A stretch of DNA of 64,000 nt from Dermatophagoides farinae (taxonomy: Eukaryota; Arthropoda; Arachnida; Sarcoptiformes; Pyroglyphidae), in contig NC_134683.1 of assembly GCF_024713945.1 (NCBI RefSeq), positions 1,788,501 to 1,852,500 on the forward strand, given 5' to 3'. Positions 13,358 through 24,268 of the stretch are shown piece after piece; the first letter of the stretch is position 1, and every line of letters starts with the position of its first letter. A program made the translations under genes and the position numbers. Under the pieces are notes generated by a model. That model was not told the DNA's origin, searched no databases, and worked only from the letters and a program-made list of their open reading frames with translations.

Positions 13358-15030
13358 CGTATGAATAGAATGATTTAAACATTGATAATAATCATCTTCA
13401 TCATCACATCATATCATTTCACAATAGATTGAATGGCTTGAATTGATCAACACTTTTGTTGTGGACAAAGAAAAACCGATGACCTTGGATAGAGAAATTG
13501 TTGTTATAGATTTGAGTTATGTAAAATTTTTAAATGATATCATACCAAAAACATCGAAACGTTTACTAGCCAATTATATTGTATGGCGTGTTGTTAAAAG
13601 TAAAATTGGCATGTTAGATTCAACATGGCGTCGATTGAAACAGACTTATAATTCAATCAATTTGGGCCATCCAAAAATCGAACCAAGATGGATGCAATGT
13701 GTTAGCCATGCACATGCTACATTTGGTACAGCATTGTCCAATGTTTATGTGAAGAATTATTTTTCTATCAAAGAGAAAACAAAAATCAATGAAATTGTTT
13801 GGCAAATTCGTTCAGAATTAAATGAAACAATTGCACATGCTGATTGGATGGATACGGAAACACGAAAACATGCAATGGATAAACTTAATTTAATGAATTT
13901 CCGTGTAGGATTTCCTGATGAATTACTTGACGATGAATTGGTTTCGGATTTTTATGAAAATGTAGGTTTGATATCACTTATATGGGTGTATGAATTGTCA
14001 ATCACAAATAATGATCGGTTGTACTTTCCTATTTTTTTTTTTTTTTTTTTTTTTTTGAATAGCTTACAATGACCGATGATTATTTTGGTAATGTAATTGC
14101 CGTGCATAAATTTGAAGCTGAAAGTGCATTCCAAAGTTTGGATGCGATTAATTCACGTGATGAGTAAGTGTTTGTTGACTATTAAATGAATATATCTATA
14201 GATAACAAAAAAAATTGATGGTAAATTTTCCTTTATTATTAGTTGGCGAAAATATTCCGAAGTTGTCGATGTAAATGCCTATTATTTTCATCAGGAAAAT
14301 TCATTTATCCTGAATGCTGGTATATTACAGGATAGATTCTTTAATCCTGATCGACCAAAGTAAGTGGAATCATCAATGTTACGAAATTTTAATATTTAAT
14401 GTTTATGCATTTAGCTATTTGAATTATGGATCAATTGGTGAAATAATTGGTCATGAAATAACACATGGATTTGATTCGATTGGAAAACAATTTGATAAAA
14501 CAGGACAACTAAGAAATTGGTGGCTATCATCGACCAATAAACATTATGAGGAACGTGCACGTTGTATGGTTAAACAATATAACCAATATTATTTTGAACA
14601 AATTGAAACAAATGTTGATGGTGAACAGACTAAAGATGAAAATATTGCCGATAATATTGGTGTTACACTTGCATATAGAGCTTATATACGTGCCTATTCG
14701 ACTGGCAATGATGTTGATGGATTTATTGGTACCGGTAATAATAAAAAAAAAAATCATCATCATATGATGAATATACGACATGATCGTGAACAATCATTAC
14801 CCGGTTTATCAAATTATAATCCACGACAATTATTCTGGATTAGTTATGGTCTAGAAAATTGTGAAAAAATGACCGATGAATTGTTAAAACTTACATTAGA
14901 AGTGGATACACATTCACCAGGCAAATATCGTCTAAATGGTGTTGTATCGAATTCAGAATATTTTGCAAATGATTTTTATTGTCCACCACAATCATCAATG
15001 AATCCAAGAAATAAGTGCCAAGTTTGGTAA
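11065..15030 (+). CDS. M13-family zinc metallopeptidase (neprilysin-like), copy A
   Basis: Nine exons: 11065-11843, 11942-12103, 12331-12659, 12728-13114, 13206-13292, 13428-13961, 14063-14163, 14243-14359 and 14415-15030. A Ser/Pro/His/Asn-rich cytosolic N-terminus leads to one signal-anchor helix (nt ~11705-11795), then DETVEPCEDFYQFVCG, the M13_N start. The catalytic part has NAYY, HEITHGFD (HEITH at 14452-14466), ENIAD (14638-14652), DTHSP with a following Arg, and a C-terminal CQVW. Known: a type II membrane ectoenzyme that cleaves short peptides; the two His and the Glu of ENIAD bind zinc, and the Glu of HEITH is catalytic. Oddity: the frame from 11065 and the frame carrying the anchor differ by one base. 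Removing one base near 11260-11290 would give 1036 residues. Either a one-base sequence error or a start further downstream is possible; the enzyme domain is unaffected. Confidence 0.9.
13326..13357. repeat. (GATT)n microsatellite in an intron
   Basis: About eight GATT units in the intron between exons 5 and 6 of the copy A M13 gene. Confidence 0.9.
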
Positions 15031-16871
15031 TCTAATTTAATCATCATTAACCAATTATTATTCATAAAATATTATTATCATTTTATTGTCCAACAAACAA
15101 ACAAACAAACAAACATACACATAAATACACACAAATGTGAAATCATGTATTTTGAAAGTTATAGAATTACAAAATTCGAATGAATCGATGATCTCTATAT
15201 ATACATACACACACACACACAGTTTGGCACACAATTTTTAAATTTGCCATCATTATTATATCGTTTGTTATTATCAATTTTTTTTTGTGATACCAAAAAA
15301 AAAACATCATATTCACGAAATGATTCATCAGTTATCCAATTATATATTCATTTTAAATTGTTTTGTTTTCATTTTCAATTTTTTTTTACACACACACACA
15401 AACGAATTATAATTGATTGATCAGTGATTGATAGAATTTTTTTTTGTTTGCATCCATATAAAAAAAAACAAAAATACCGGTATTTTATTCACACAACAAA
15501 AAACGTGTTTGTTTTTTTTTTTTTTGAAAGAAAAAAAATGATATCCGTTTGGATGAAAAAAATTTTTCATTTCATTTCATTTACATTGATAATTTGTATT
15601 GACAATTTTTTTTTATCCTTTACTTATGGATGTGACCATGAAATATGAATAGACATTTTTGTTGTCCATGATGATGATGATGATGATGGCCAAAATGAAA
15701 TTATCATCATCATTGTACCAGAATGGCCATCATAGAGAGAAAAAAAATCGTTATTATTCAATTGTCATCATAATATATATGATTATTACACATACATAAA
15801 TATAAACGATATATATGACATAATCAATATCAAAACATTGTTATTGCCATTTTTTTCTTTCTCCTTCTTGAACAAACACGTATGATCATCATCATGTTAA
15901 TGAAGAGAAGAAAATCGAATGAATGCAAAAAAAAACATGTTGTTTGTTGGTTTTTTTTTCTGCAGAATGTTGTGTGTTTGCCATAAAATTTGCTACCCTA
16001 TCAATAATAATAATAATAAAATAATAAAATTGATTAACAACAAAAATGAAATGAAATGAAAAATTTAATGATGTTCGATAATCATTTTTCACGTGTTCAA
16101 ACTTTTCATTGTTTTCAATGATGATGAAAAATTGAATTTAATGGGCTTGAATATTGTTGTTGTTGTTGTTGTTGTCACATTCATCAAGTACATCATGATT
16201 TTTCAATCATTAAAAAAAACAAAAAAAAAAGAATTTAATCACATGAAGATTTGTAATCGAATGTGATAAGTTTTTTTTCAAAAAAAAAAAAATTTGTTGT
16301 TGATTTCAAACAACAATGTAATAAAGAATTCGATTCCATTGAAACAGAATAATGTGATGATGATTATTGGCGAATAATAATAATAATGATGATTATGTTG
16401 ATGTGTATGTACAATGTGGCCGATAATATAATAATAATGATGATGATTATGATGATCTTTATGACCTTCGTGATTGGAATGAATTTTTTTTTTCTAAAAA
16501 AAAAAAACACATTATCATCATCATCGTAAACATGTCTCCATTGCCATGGCAAAATAATGTCTGTTATTATTATTATTATTAGAAATAAGCAACAGAGGAC
16601 AAAGAAAAAAGGATGATTATGGTAAAAAAAGAAAAATTGAAGAAAAAAGTGATCATTATCATCATCATAATGGCTACTTGAAGTTATTTTCGTTTTTCGT
16701 AAAGATAAAAAAAAAAAATTTTTTTCTTGTTTTGGTTTGTTATTGCAATGGCACACAAGCTAGGATCATATATAAATAAAAAAGATTCGATTCGATTCGC
16801 GAAACATTCGATTATCATTTTTATTTTTTTTTTTGAAATTTCAAATCGTTTACAGTGTGTACAGAAAAAAA
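15031..16871. other. Intergenic stretch (1.8 kb)
   Basis: No gene seen. It contains the probable 3' UTR of the M13 gene, then CA, GAT and TAA-type repeats and poly-A/T runs. The final 100 bases before 16872 contain a T-rich tract ending in a CAG (near 16850-16855) that could be a 5' UTR splice acceptor, but this is weak. Confidence 0.5.
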
Positions 16872-17761
16872 ATGTTTCAACGTAAATTATTCTTGTTGGC
16901 CATATTTTCATATATGGCTATTGGACAATGTGCATTTAAAAATAATTCACTTGACTGTCATAGAAATATCCTGACCGAAATGGATAAACATTTACGTTCA
17001 ATGGAATTGGTACATGGTGATCAACAATTTCCAGAATCATTGGAAGAATTGAAAGCACATTGTGGGTAAGTTTGTGTGTTCAAACAAAAAAACCGATATC
17101 GATTCTCAATTAAATCATTCTGAATGTGATAAATAAAAAAAATAGACGAAACAAAAAAGTAATTGATTTGATGTCCAAAATGGCTGATAAATGTATGACC
17201 GGTTTCACTAAGAACATAATGCAAGTAACCATTTATTCGCTTCGACGGTCAAGAAAATCGATTTGTAAAAATAAACCAAATAAAGAAATGCTTGCATTGA
17301 TAAATGCTGGAAAATGTGTAAACGGTGGCCGTAAACGATTCAGTAAATGTGTGAAACATGCACAGATTCATATTGAAACAGTAAAAGATATGCCGACTAA
17401 AAAACGAATTCCATTGATTTGTTGGTAAGAAAAACAATTTATCAATGATTTTTACTAATTGAAATTCCATTTTAAATTCAATTATAGTGAAATTGTACGA
17501 GCTAAAAGCTGTATGTTAGATAAAGCTAAAGATGTAAATGAATGTTCGGAACAAAATGTTGAAACATTACAACGTCGATTTACACACATCAGTGCAAATT
17601 CTATGAATATGGCATGCGGTGATTATACTGAAGATAGTAATCGATGTGATACGGTTAAACCACCAGAAGGTTTGGATTATAATAGACCACCAAAATCATT
17701 CATGACAACGGCATTAGAATTGATCAATTTATTTGAGAATGATCCAGAATTACAAGTTTGA
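16872..17761 (+). CDS. Secreted cysteine-rich protein of unknown function
   Basis: Three exons, 16872-17065, 17146-17424 and 17488-17761, join in frame to 248 residues. Residues 1-20 form a clear signal peptide (MFQRKLFLLAIFSYMAIGQC), so the product is probably secreted. The mature part is rich in charged residues, with about a dozen spaced Cys, including an adjacent pair formed across the second splice junction (ICC). It has no transmembrane helix or low-complexity run. I do not recognise a family with confidence. The layout (short helical segments, even Cys, about 27 kDa) recalls insect 27-kDa haemolymph glycoproteins and other arthropod secreted proteins, but that is only an impression. 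It stands alone between an M13 peptidase and a Helitron. Confidence 0.82.
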
Positions 17762-18044
17762 TTCTTAACATCATCATCATCATCATCACGAATTAACATT
17801 ATTTTCATCATATGGTTTGGGATCTCATTGGTCGATGGCTTTTATAATGAATTCAAATTCAAATTGAATCCAATGCATATTTATACCAAGAATGATGAAA
17901 GCGGATTCTAATTGAATGCCAATGACCAAAATTACCTGCATATTATCATTATATTTTTATTTCTATTATTATTTTTATGGCGACATGGGATAATATACTT
18001 ACATTATTTAATAATTTAATAATAATAAATATAACCAGCCCGGT

Positions 18045-18061
18045 ACAGGCGCTTCGCGCCT
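18045..18061 (-). repeat. Helitron 3'-terminal hairpin
   Basis: Seven-base-pair perfect stem with a three-base loop, GC-rich, ending about 6 bases before the CTGG terminus. An outer six-base stem (CCAGCC with GGCTGG) encloses it. Helitrons characteristically have such a hairpin just inside the 3' end, where it is thought to signal the end of strand transfer. Confidence 0.8.
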
Positions 18062-18093
18062 GCCCCAGGCTGGCCCTGCGGGGCTGACTCCTG

Positions 18094-18340
18094 ACGGTCA
18101 ATATAGCTGGATACCCGCAGGGGTGGCGGCTGCGCCGCCCCCCCTGCTTGGTATCCAGCCAAAGGTTTCGATCCTTGACGGCCAATATAACTGGATACCC
18201 GCAGGGGTGGCGGCTGCGCCGCCCCCCCCTGCTTGGTATCCAGCCAAAGGTTTCGATCCTTGACGGTCAATATAACTGGATACCCGCAGGGGTGGCGGCT
18301 GCGCCGCCCCCCCTGCTTGGCATCCAGCCAAAGGTGTCAA
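18094..18340. repeat. Three-copy 84-85 bp GC-rich palindromic minisatellite
   Basis: Three tandem units of 84-85 bp (marked by GGCGGCTGCGCCGCC at 18125, 18209 and 18294), nearly identical apart from C-run length and single substitutions. Each unit holds an almost perfect 52-53 bp palindrome (18107-18158, 18191-18243, 18276-18327): outer arms CTGGATACC/GGTATCCAG, then CAGGGG/CCCCTG, then GGCGGC/GCCGCC around a TGC loop. Composition is far more GC-rich than anything else in the window. Open frames with repeated QPPPLRV text across it are translations of the repeat, not genes. It lies between the helicase remnant and the Helitron's 3' hairpin. Confidence 0.92.
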
Positions 18341-18479
18341 TTTTAACGCTTCGTGCTTGACGGTGGATTTTTATGCATGGCGTTTTGCTTTCGGTTTGGT
18401 ACCGCAGGGTCAGCCATCACTTGTGCATTGCATCGGATACCGTTGAAAAAATTGCGTACACCGAACAGCATAATTATTA

Positions 18480-18910
18480 TTGCTAATCGATAAGTTGAAG
18501 AAATACGATATTTTTGGTATAGATACTGTGGTCGTTGTTGATATTTTCCTCAATTTCCTGAACAAAAATCTTCAGATTATTAGGATTTTTGCAGCGGCAA
18601 AAAGCCACATAAATCATTCCATGTTGCAATACTGGTGTAGGAAGGTACACACTTATTTTTTCGAAAGATTGCCCTTAAAACATTAATTAATTGTAAGAGC
18701 AAAAGCCAATACGACAGGCAATCGTCCACGCACCAAATTGAATGGTAGCTTAGGATCTCGATCGTTTTGCTGCAAAATGAATCATAGCCTCCGTGTCAAT
18801 ATTCGAGCTTCAATGCTGCGTCTATTTACAAATAAACGCGTGCCATTGAGCAAACCACTCTGTGGTTCAATATTGCGGATGAACATTATAATCGATCCAA
18901 TGTTTAATCC
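18480..18910 (-). pseudogene. Helitron helicase C-terminal remnant
   Basis: Translating the minus strand in more than one frame gives the order of conserved SF1/Pif1-type helicase pieces known from Helitrons: GSIIMFIRNIEPQSGLLNG, then VNRRSIEARILT, then LPFNLVRGRLPVVLAFAL, then GQSFEKISVYLPTPVLQHG and a YVAF segment standing for the usual YVALSR. They are in the right order and spacing but are split by stops and at least two frame changes (one after the LAFALTIN block), so no helicase can be made. The N-terminal helicase motifs and the Rep domain are absent. Confidence 0.8.
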
Positions 18911-19817
18911 AAGTTAGTGTCTATAGATCCTATAGGATAACCATGTGGGTTCATCGCATGAAGACACTCAACATTGAATCTTAAATGCTCTTTTCTTTAT
19001 TTTAAATGAAAAAAGTTATCAGGTATTTTAGGTATAATCAGGTTAAATAACCGAAATAACTTACCAAACGATGAGTAGATCATAGATCACGGGAACAAAA
19101 ACAGAAAAAATCATTCCAATGAATGCAGTCTTCAGGCAAGATTTCATCATCAAATACACACTCACACAGACACACAAAATGAAAATCACGTGTGACACAT
19201 GTATTATCACAATAATCAATTCGAAAAATTCGAATTCGAACTCTTTCTATGTTCTATTGAATGACTGCACCATCTATTGGATGCAAAAGCTGCAGCAACG
19301 TGTGCTGAGCTAGAACAATGAAAAAAAGCTTTGTCAAAGCAACATACCACAGAATGCGTTTCTTTGGAAGCGACTTCTACTTCTGAGCTGGACGAACTGT
19401 TCAGCGGCATTCAAAAGTTTTCCCGCATGCTCAGACACACACACACAACATACACTGAGTAGCTCATACTGAATAGTTATGTTTGTACTGAAAATAAGCA
19501 AGAATGGCTGGCTCAGCTTCGCCGCATCAAATGCCAAGTTAATACACAGTGCCAGTACACAGTGCAAGCACTTGGCGAGTGTAAAAGTTGCAGTTACTCA
19601 CAAACGTTAGCCTCTTAAAGAGTAGATATAATCTAATTAATTTGACATTATTCGTAAAATTTACATTTCAAAAAAAAAAATCTGCAACTATTTTGTTTGG
19701 GATTGATGCTATTTGGTGTTGAAATAGTCGAACGGAAAACATGCTCATTTGTGCATTGTTGTTGTTGTTGTTGTTGTTGTGATTGAGTCATTTTTTTTCT
19801 AAATTCAATAGCTTAAA

Positions 19818-21438
19818 ATGTATAATAATAATAATCTTACTCTTCACACGAATAAATTGTATGTTGAAATATTGGGTACCAATATAGAACAAAATCTATT
19901 GAATCGAATGTCAATAAATTTGCTCGAATCACGATTAAAAGTACTTTGTTTTCATGAAGAAAATTTGTACAAATTACAATCAACTTTTGAACAAACAAAA
20001 CATCCAGTTTCATATAAATTGCAATTATTACTAGATGAAATATCAAATTGTCTTGCAAATATGAAATCAACCACCGAACAAGTTTTGAAAAACAAACGAA
20101 ATCAAGAAAATGAAAATAAATGGAAAAATTCGAAACAAATTGACAGTAGTTACGATGGATATCGTTCAAGCTCTTATGAAGATCCGGTCAAATTGGTAAA
20201 TGATCCTATTGAGTCTAAATCCGAAAATGTAAATGATTATAAGTATGTGGTAAGTATATTTTTTTGTTATAAAATGAAAATTTTTAACATTTTTTATTTT
20301 ATTTTAAATCGGCATCTATTAGTATCAATTATCGGCATCCTCATCCAATGAATCGCTTATCGGATATGAAAAATTGGTGTCAAAGATAAACATGCAGGAT
20401 GAGAATGACGACAATAGTGACAACGAATCCGCCAATTCATCGCATATTCCATATGATTATTTACACGATGACGGTGATGAAAATAATGAATCATCAAATG
20501 TTTTGGTCGATAATCCCACATCGTCACATACATCAGAAGTATCACAGGTTAATTGCGTGAATTTCGACGATCTTTTCAATGAAGGGAATTTATTTTACAT
20601 TTATGACGAATGGCGTAATTGGTTTGATTTCAATCCTGATCTCGATGAACGTTTTGGGCTTGATTTTTACAATGATAAAGCTTTTAAAAATTTGGAAAAA
20701 CCACAGAAAGATGATGATTTTCATCTCTCATTGTATAAGATTTTCAGCGATAAAAATCCCTGGAATAAGGATGAAAAATTGACACAGATAGAAAATTTAC
20801 AAATCAATACTAAACAAGATTTACTAATGTTGGTCGAATGTGTTTATTACAAATGGATCTTTACTCGAAATGTTCATGACCATTTGTTTGATGTTTGTAA
20901 TGAATTATTCGATGAATTGGCTGTTATAGAAGAAAACAGTTCACTTGTTCATATCACTTTTGGACAATTGTTAAGCTCAAAATGTCGTTCATTATTTTTC
21001 ATTTCTGACAATCTTGATGCTCAATCGCTTACTTTTTTCCGTAATGCTAAATTTATTTCAAACTTGTGTAAAACTAAAATATTGGATCCAAGAATTATCA
21101 TCGTTTGCTTGTATTTTTTATGTAAATCAAAAAAACAAATTTGTCTTGAAGCTTTTCTTCAAATGGTAACCACTTGGTACGGAATTTATGAACTAAAAAC
21201 ATTGTCAGAATCCAGTTCGAACGCTCGGAATGCTATTGATTTTATTTTCGATCAATTGGAACAATTTATTTTGGATATCGAAAAACAACAAAAAAAAGAG
21301 TTCGATCAGGAAAAGAATCTATCAAAGAATCCATCAAAGAAAGAATCATCACCATTTAAACCAGATGTATCGAAAATTACTTTTGGAAGATTGAAAGAAA
21401 CATTGAATGCTTATGATTTAGTTTTTCGTACTACTTAA
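19818..21438 (+). CDS. Divergent MIF4G-domain protein (eIF4G-like)
   Basis: Two exons, 19818-20249 and 20323-21438, give 515 residues. The N-terminal half is polar, with an acidic Asp/Asn/Ser-rich linker. The C-terminal half (about residues 245-460) follows the eIF4G middle domain block by block: PWNKDEKLTQIENLQINT, then an 'LLMLVECVYYKWIFTRNVHD' helix pair, then ITFGQLLSSKCRSLFF, NAKFISNLCKTKIL and a helix matching the ECLCRLLTT region. Known: MIF4G is a HEAT-type helical domain that binds eIF4A/eIF3 or RNA in translation and mRNA turnover. I see no eIF4E-binding motif (YxxxxL plus hydrophobic) and no C-terminal MA3 or W2 domain, so it is much shorter than eIF4G. Inference: a lineage-specific relative with a translation-related or regulatory role. 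The start is the first ATG of the frame. A T-rich tract plus AG just before it may be an acceptor of an upstream untranslated exon. Confidence 0.72.
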
Positions 21439-21628
21439 TGATATATATGATGATCATCATGCTTAATTTAATAATACATAACGATATTTGATTTAAAAAT
21501 TCATTGAATAATAATAAATCTGAATAATTTTGTTATAAATTTTGCTTATAAATTGATTTCATTATATCTCGAATACTTTGTTGTTTTGATTGGAAATTAT
21601 TTTTCTGACTTTATTTTTCATTTTCATA

Positions 21629-24104
21629 ATGATTCTTTCATTGATTGGATCGATAGGTTTAGTTAGCCTGTTGTTTATATTCAATGTATTTCTTCATTAT
21701 TATGAATTAGGTATGAATTTATCGATGCCGATGATGATGTTTGTTTGATTGAATACTTAATTCATTTCCATAGAACAACGAAATTGTCACAATGATGCTT
21801 GTAAAAGTTTTACAAATAAAATTATCGATTCAATCGATTATACTGTAAATCCATGTGATGATTTCTATCAATTTGTTTGTGGAAATTGGATTCGAAATAT
21901 CGAGCTACCACCAGAAGTTGATTCTATTGAACCTATGATTATGGTAAAAATAAATCTTAAACGACAACTTCGCAATGTATTAGTTAATGCTTGGGATATT
22001 GACAATAATCATATTAATCGAAAAATTATCAAATCTAATTCATGGGCCGTAAAATGGGCAATAAAACTTTATCATCTGTGCATGACTACTACAGTACCAA
22101 AAAATGCCAAGTTTTTACAAAAAAAGTTTTATCAAAAATGGTCAAAACTTGGATTACCACGCGTTTTAAATTGGCCAATTGTATTGGAAAAAAGATAAAA
22201 CAATTATTAATGAAAATTTTGCTATTGATTGGATTGAGATTTATGCAAATTTTTATCATGAATTTGGATTTGGTCCAATAATCGAATTTGACGTTGGTCC
22301 AATAGGATGGGATAAAGATTCAATCATTGTAAGTAATGAATGAATGAAAAAAATACATATAAATCTCATTGACATTAATTAATTTTAATCTGATTTTAGT
22401 TTGATTTTAGTAGATTTTTATCGGAAAGTTTACGTTATGAAGATGAAAATATTGATTATTTCTATAATCGACCTTATGAACTAATGAAAATGATTAAACA
22501 ATTTGATCCTTCAATTAACATATCGGATAAAGTTCTCCACGTAGCCATGATGGAAGTTGTATGGATGGAAAAATCAATCGCTCGACAGATTAATAATGAA
22601 TTTGGTGAAAATGTGAAAATACAATTGGATAGATTGTATCTAAGAACAAAGCCGGCGAATATGACAAATTTTTTAAATAAAATGTATAAATTTAGTCAAC
22701 AACTAGAACACGTTAATGTCAACAACATGAGTAATTATCAATGGAACGATAAAGATTATGTTGGAATTCAACAAAAATTACCTGCATATCATTCGATATT
22801 TGATAACATCGCTAAGAATCCTAAACATATTCTTTATAATTTTCTATGGATAAAAGCATTAGAATATACAATGGAAGAATTGTTGCCAAAATCAGCTGAC
22901 CAATGTTTTTATTTGATGTATGATGATAAATTCGAATTACAATTTGCATTAGCACGTATATGGATTGATTATTGGCTAAAATCTGGTTCAAAATTGAAAA
23001 CAGTTGAAATGGTCAATTATTTGAAACAGGCTACGATTGAAATAATAAAATCAAACGAATGGTTAGATGAACAAACCAAAAATCTTGTTATAGATAAAAT
23101 TCGTGCCATTGTTGATGAAGTTGCTTTTCCTGAATGGATTCTAGTTGATGAAGAACTAGATGCATTTTATGGAATGTTTGATTTGTTACATCACCAAATT
23201 CCGGATAATTATTTTGATGCATATGTTTTATTGAAACAAATTATTATTGCAAATATATTTCATCGTACTAAAGGCAGAACAAATTGGAAATTTAAGTAAG
23301 TAAATAAATTGATGATCTGAAATAATTTTAATGATTTGTTGTTGTTGTTGTTGTTGCTTTATAGTTTAATATCACCTATTAGCGTGAATGCAGCATATCA
23401 AAGCCTTAAGAATACAATCCGTAAGTAATGAAATTTTTTTTTTTTTTACAAATGATTGTTTGACATCCAATATTGTGTATGTGTTTTGATCATATATAGA
23501 TATTGCTGCGGCCATTCTGAATGCACCGGTATTTGATCCAGAATTACCATTTTATATCAATTATGGAATGTTAGGATTTATTATTGGACATGAAATTACA
23601 CATAGTTTAGATGAAACAGGTTTCAGTTACAATAAAGTTGGATTGAAAACAAATTGGTGGACAAATGAATCAATGGAAAAGTTTGAAAATCTAACCAAAT
23701 GTTTTGTACGTTTATATGATGATCATAATGAAGAATGGAAAGAATTATTCGATGGTTACAGAACATTAGGAGAGAATATTGCCGATAACGGTGGAATACG
23801 AATCGCATATCATGCATATCGATTACGATTGAAACAATTAAAACATATTGGTCGAACAGTGAATTTATTGCCCTGGTTATCCACGAATTTTACTATCGAT
23901 CAGATATTCTTCATTTCATTTGCTCGACTATTTTGTAAACAAGAAACCAATGAACATGCATATGAATTGGCAGAATATGATAGCCATTCACCACATAAAT
24001 ATCGTGTAAATGTTGTACTTGGAAATTTTGAACAATTTTCACAAAGTTTTCATTGTTCCAAAAATTCTACAATGAATTTTAATCAACGATGTATTATATG
24101 GTAA
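21629..24104 (+). CDS. M13-family zinc metallopeptidase, copy B (two apparent frame disruptions)
   Basis: Exons 21629-21710, 21774-22329, 22400-23295, 23365-23420 and 23500-24104. The short N-terminus is one hydrophobic anchor (MILSLIGSIGLVSLLFIF). It is followed by VNPCDDFYQFVCGNW of M13_N and, in the last exon, HEITHSLDE (HEITH at 23589-23603), GENIADNGG (Glu at 23772), DSHSPHKYR and a C-terminal CIIW. The zinc and catalytic residues are kept, though GF after HEITH is SL and NAFY reads NAAY. In exon 2 homology continues beyond a stop at 22196 only if one A of the run 22188-22193 is ignored. Reaching exon 3 in frame needs one more base ignored near 22319-22321. So this is either a decaying duplicate or a place with sequence errors. 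Clearly paralogous to copy C, 165 bp downstream. Confidence 0.75.
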
Positions 24105-24268
24105 TCTATGATTATAACAATAACAATGGTTAATAATAAATATAACAATTATTATTATTGAATAAATGATTCGAATTTGAACTTTTTTTGGATTCTTTAT
24201 CATCCGCCATTCAACATAAAAAAACCATTCGTTGGCAAATGGATTTTCTTTGATTTGGCAACAAAATC

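Larger units (their letters stand above)
18035..19626 (-). mobile_element. Deleted Helitron (rolling-circle DNA transposon) with both termini recognisable
   Basis: Read on the minus strand, the element begins TCTACTCTTTAAGAGGCTAA (19626 downward) and ends GGGCTGG (to 18035). This fits the 5'-TC and CTRR-3' ends of Helitrons. The base before TC is A and the base after CTGG is T, the AT target these elements use, with no target duplication. A strong hairpin, CAGGCGC-GAA-GCGCCTG (18045-18061), lies a few bases before the 3' end, enclosed by CCAGCC/GGCTGG arms. Inside is the C-terminal piece of the helicase only (about 18480-18910); the Rep/HUH nuclease part is missing. The element is thus a non-autonomous internally deleted copy of about 1.6 kb. 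Its base composition and codon style differ sharply from the surroundings. It lies between the secreted cysteine-rich gene and the MIF4G gene. Confidence 0.8.

Noticed and set aside
16364-16756. 130-codon minus-strand open frame
   Set aside because: Ile/Phe/Asp-rich translation of ATC, TAA and poly-A repeats.
18094-18340. CRISPR array
   Set aside because: The units are fully repeated 84-85 bp tandem copies without unique spacers, in a eukaryotic context.
18040-18345. Bacterial contamination as the source of the GC-rich segment
   Set aside because: It is continuous with Helitron ends and helicase remnants on one side and host AT target bases on the other, so transposon origin explains it better.
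18016-18360. Overlapping open frames on both strands with repeated GGAAQPPPLRVSSY-type text
   Set aside because: They are translations of the 84-bp palindromic repeat in several frames, without start context or splice partners.
19216-19567. Minus-strand open frames in the 5' part of the Helitron (64 and 77 codons)
   Set aside because: Short, overlapping, without Rep motifs; better seen as non-coding Helitron sequence.
20357-20545. Minus-strand His-rich frame
   Set aside because: Shadow of the acidic linker of the MIF4G gene.
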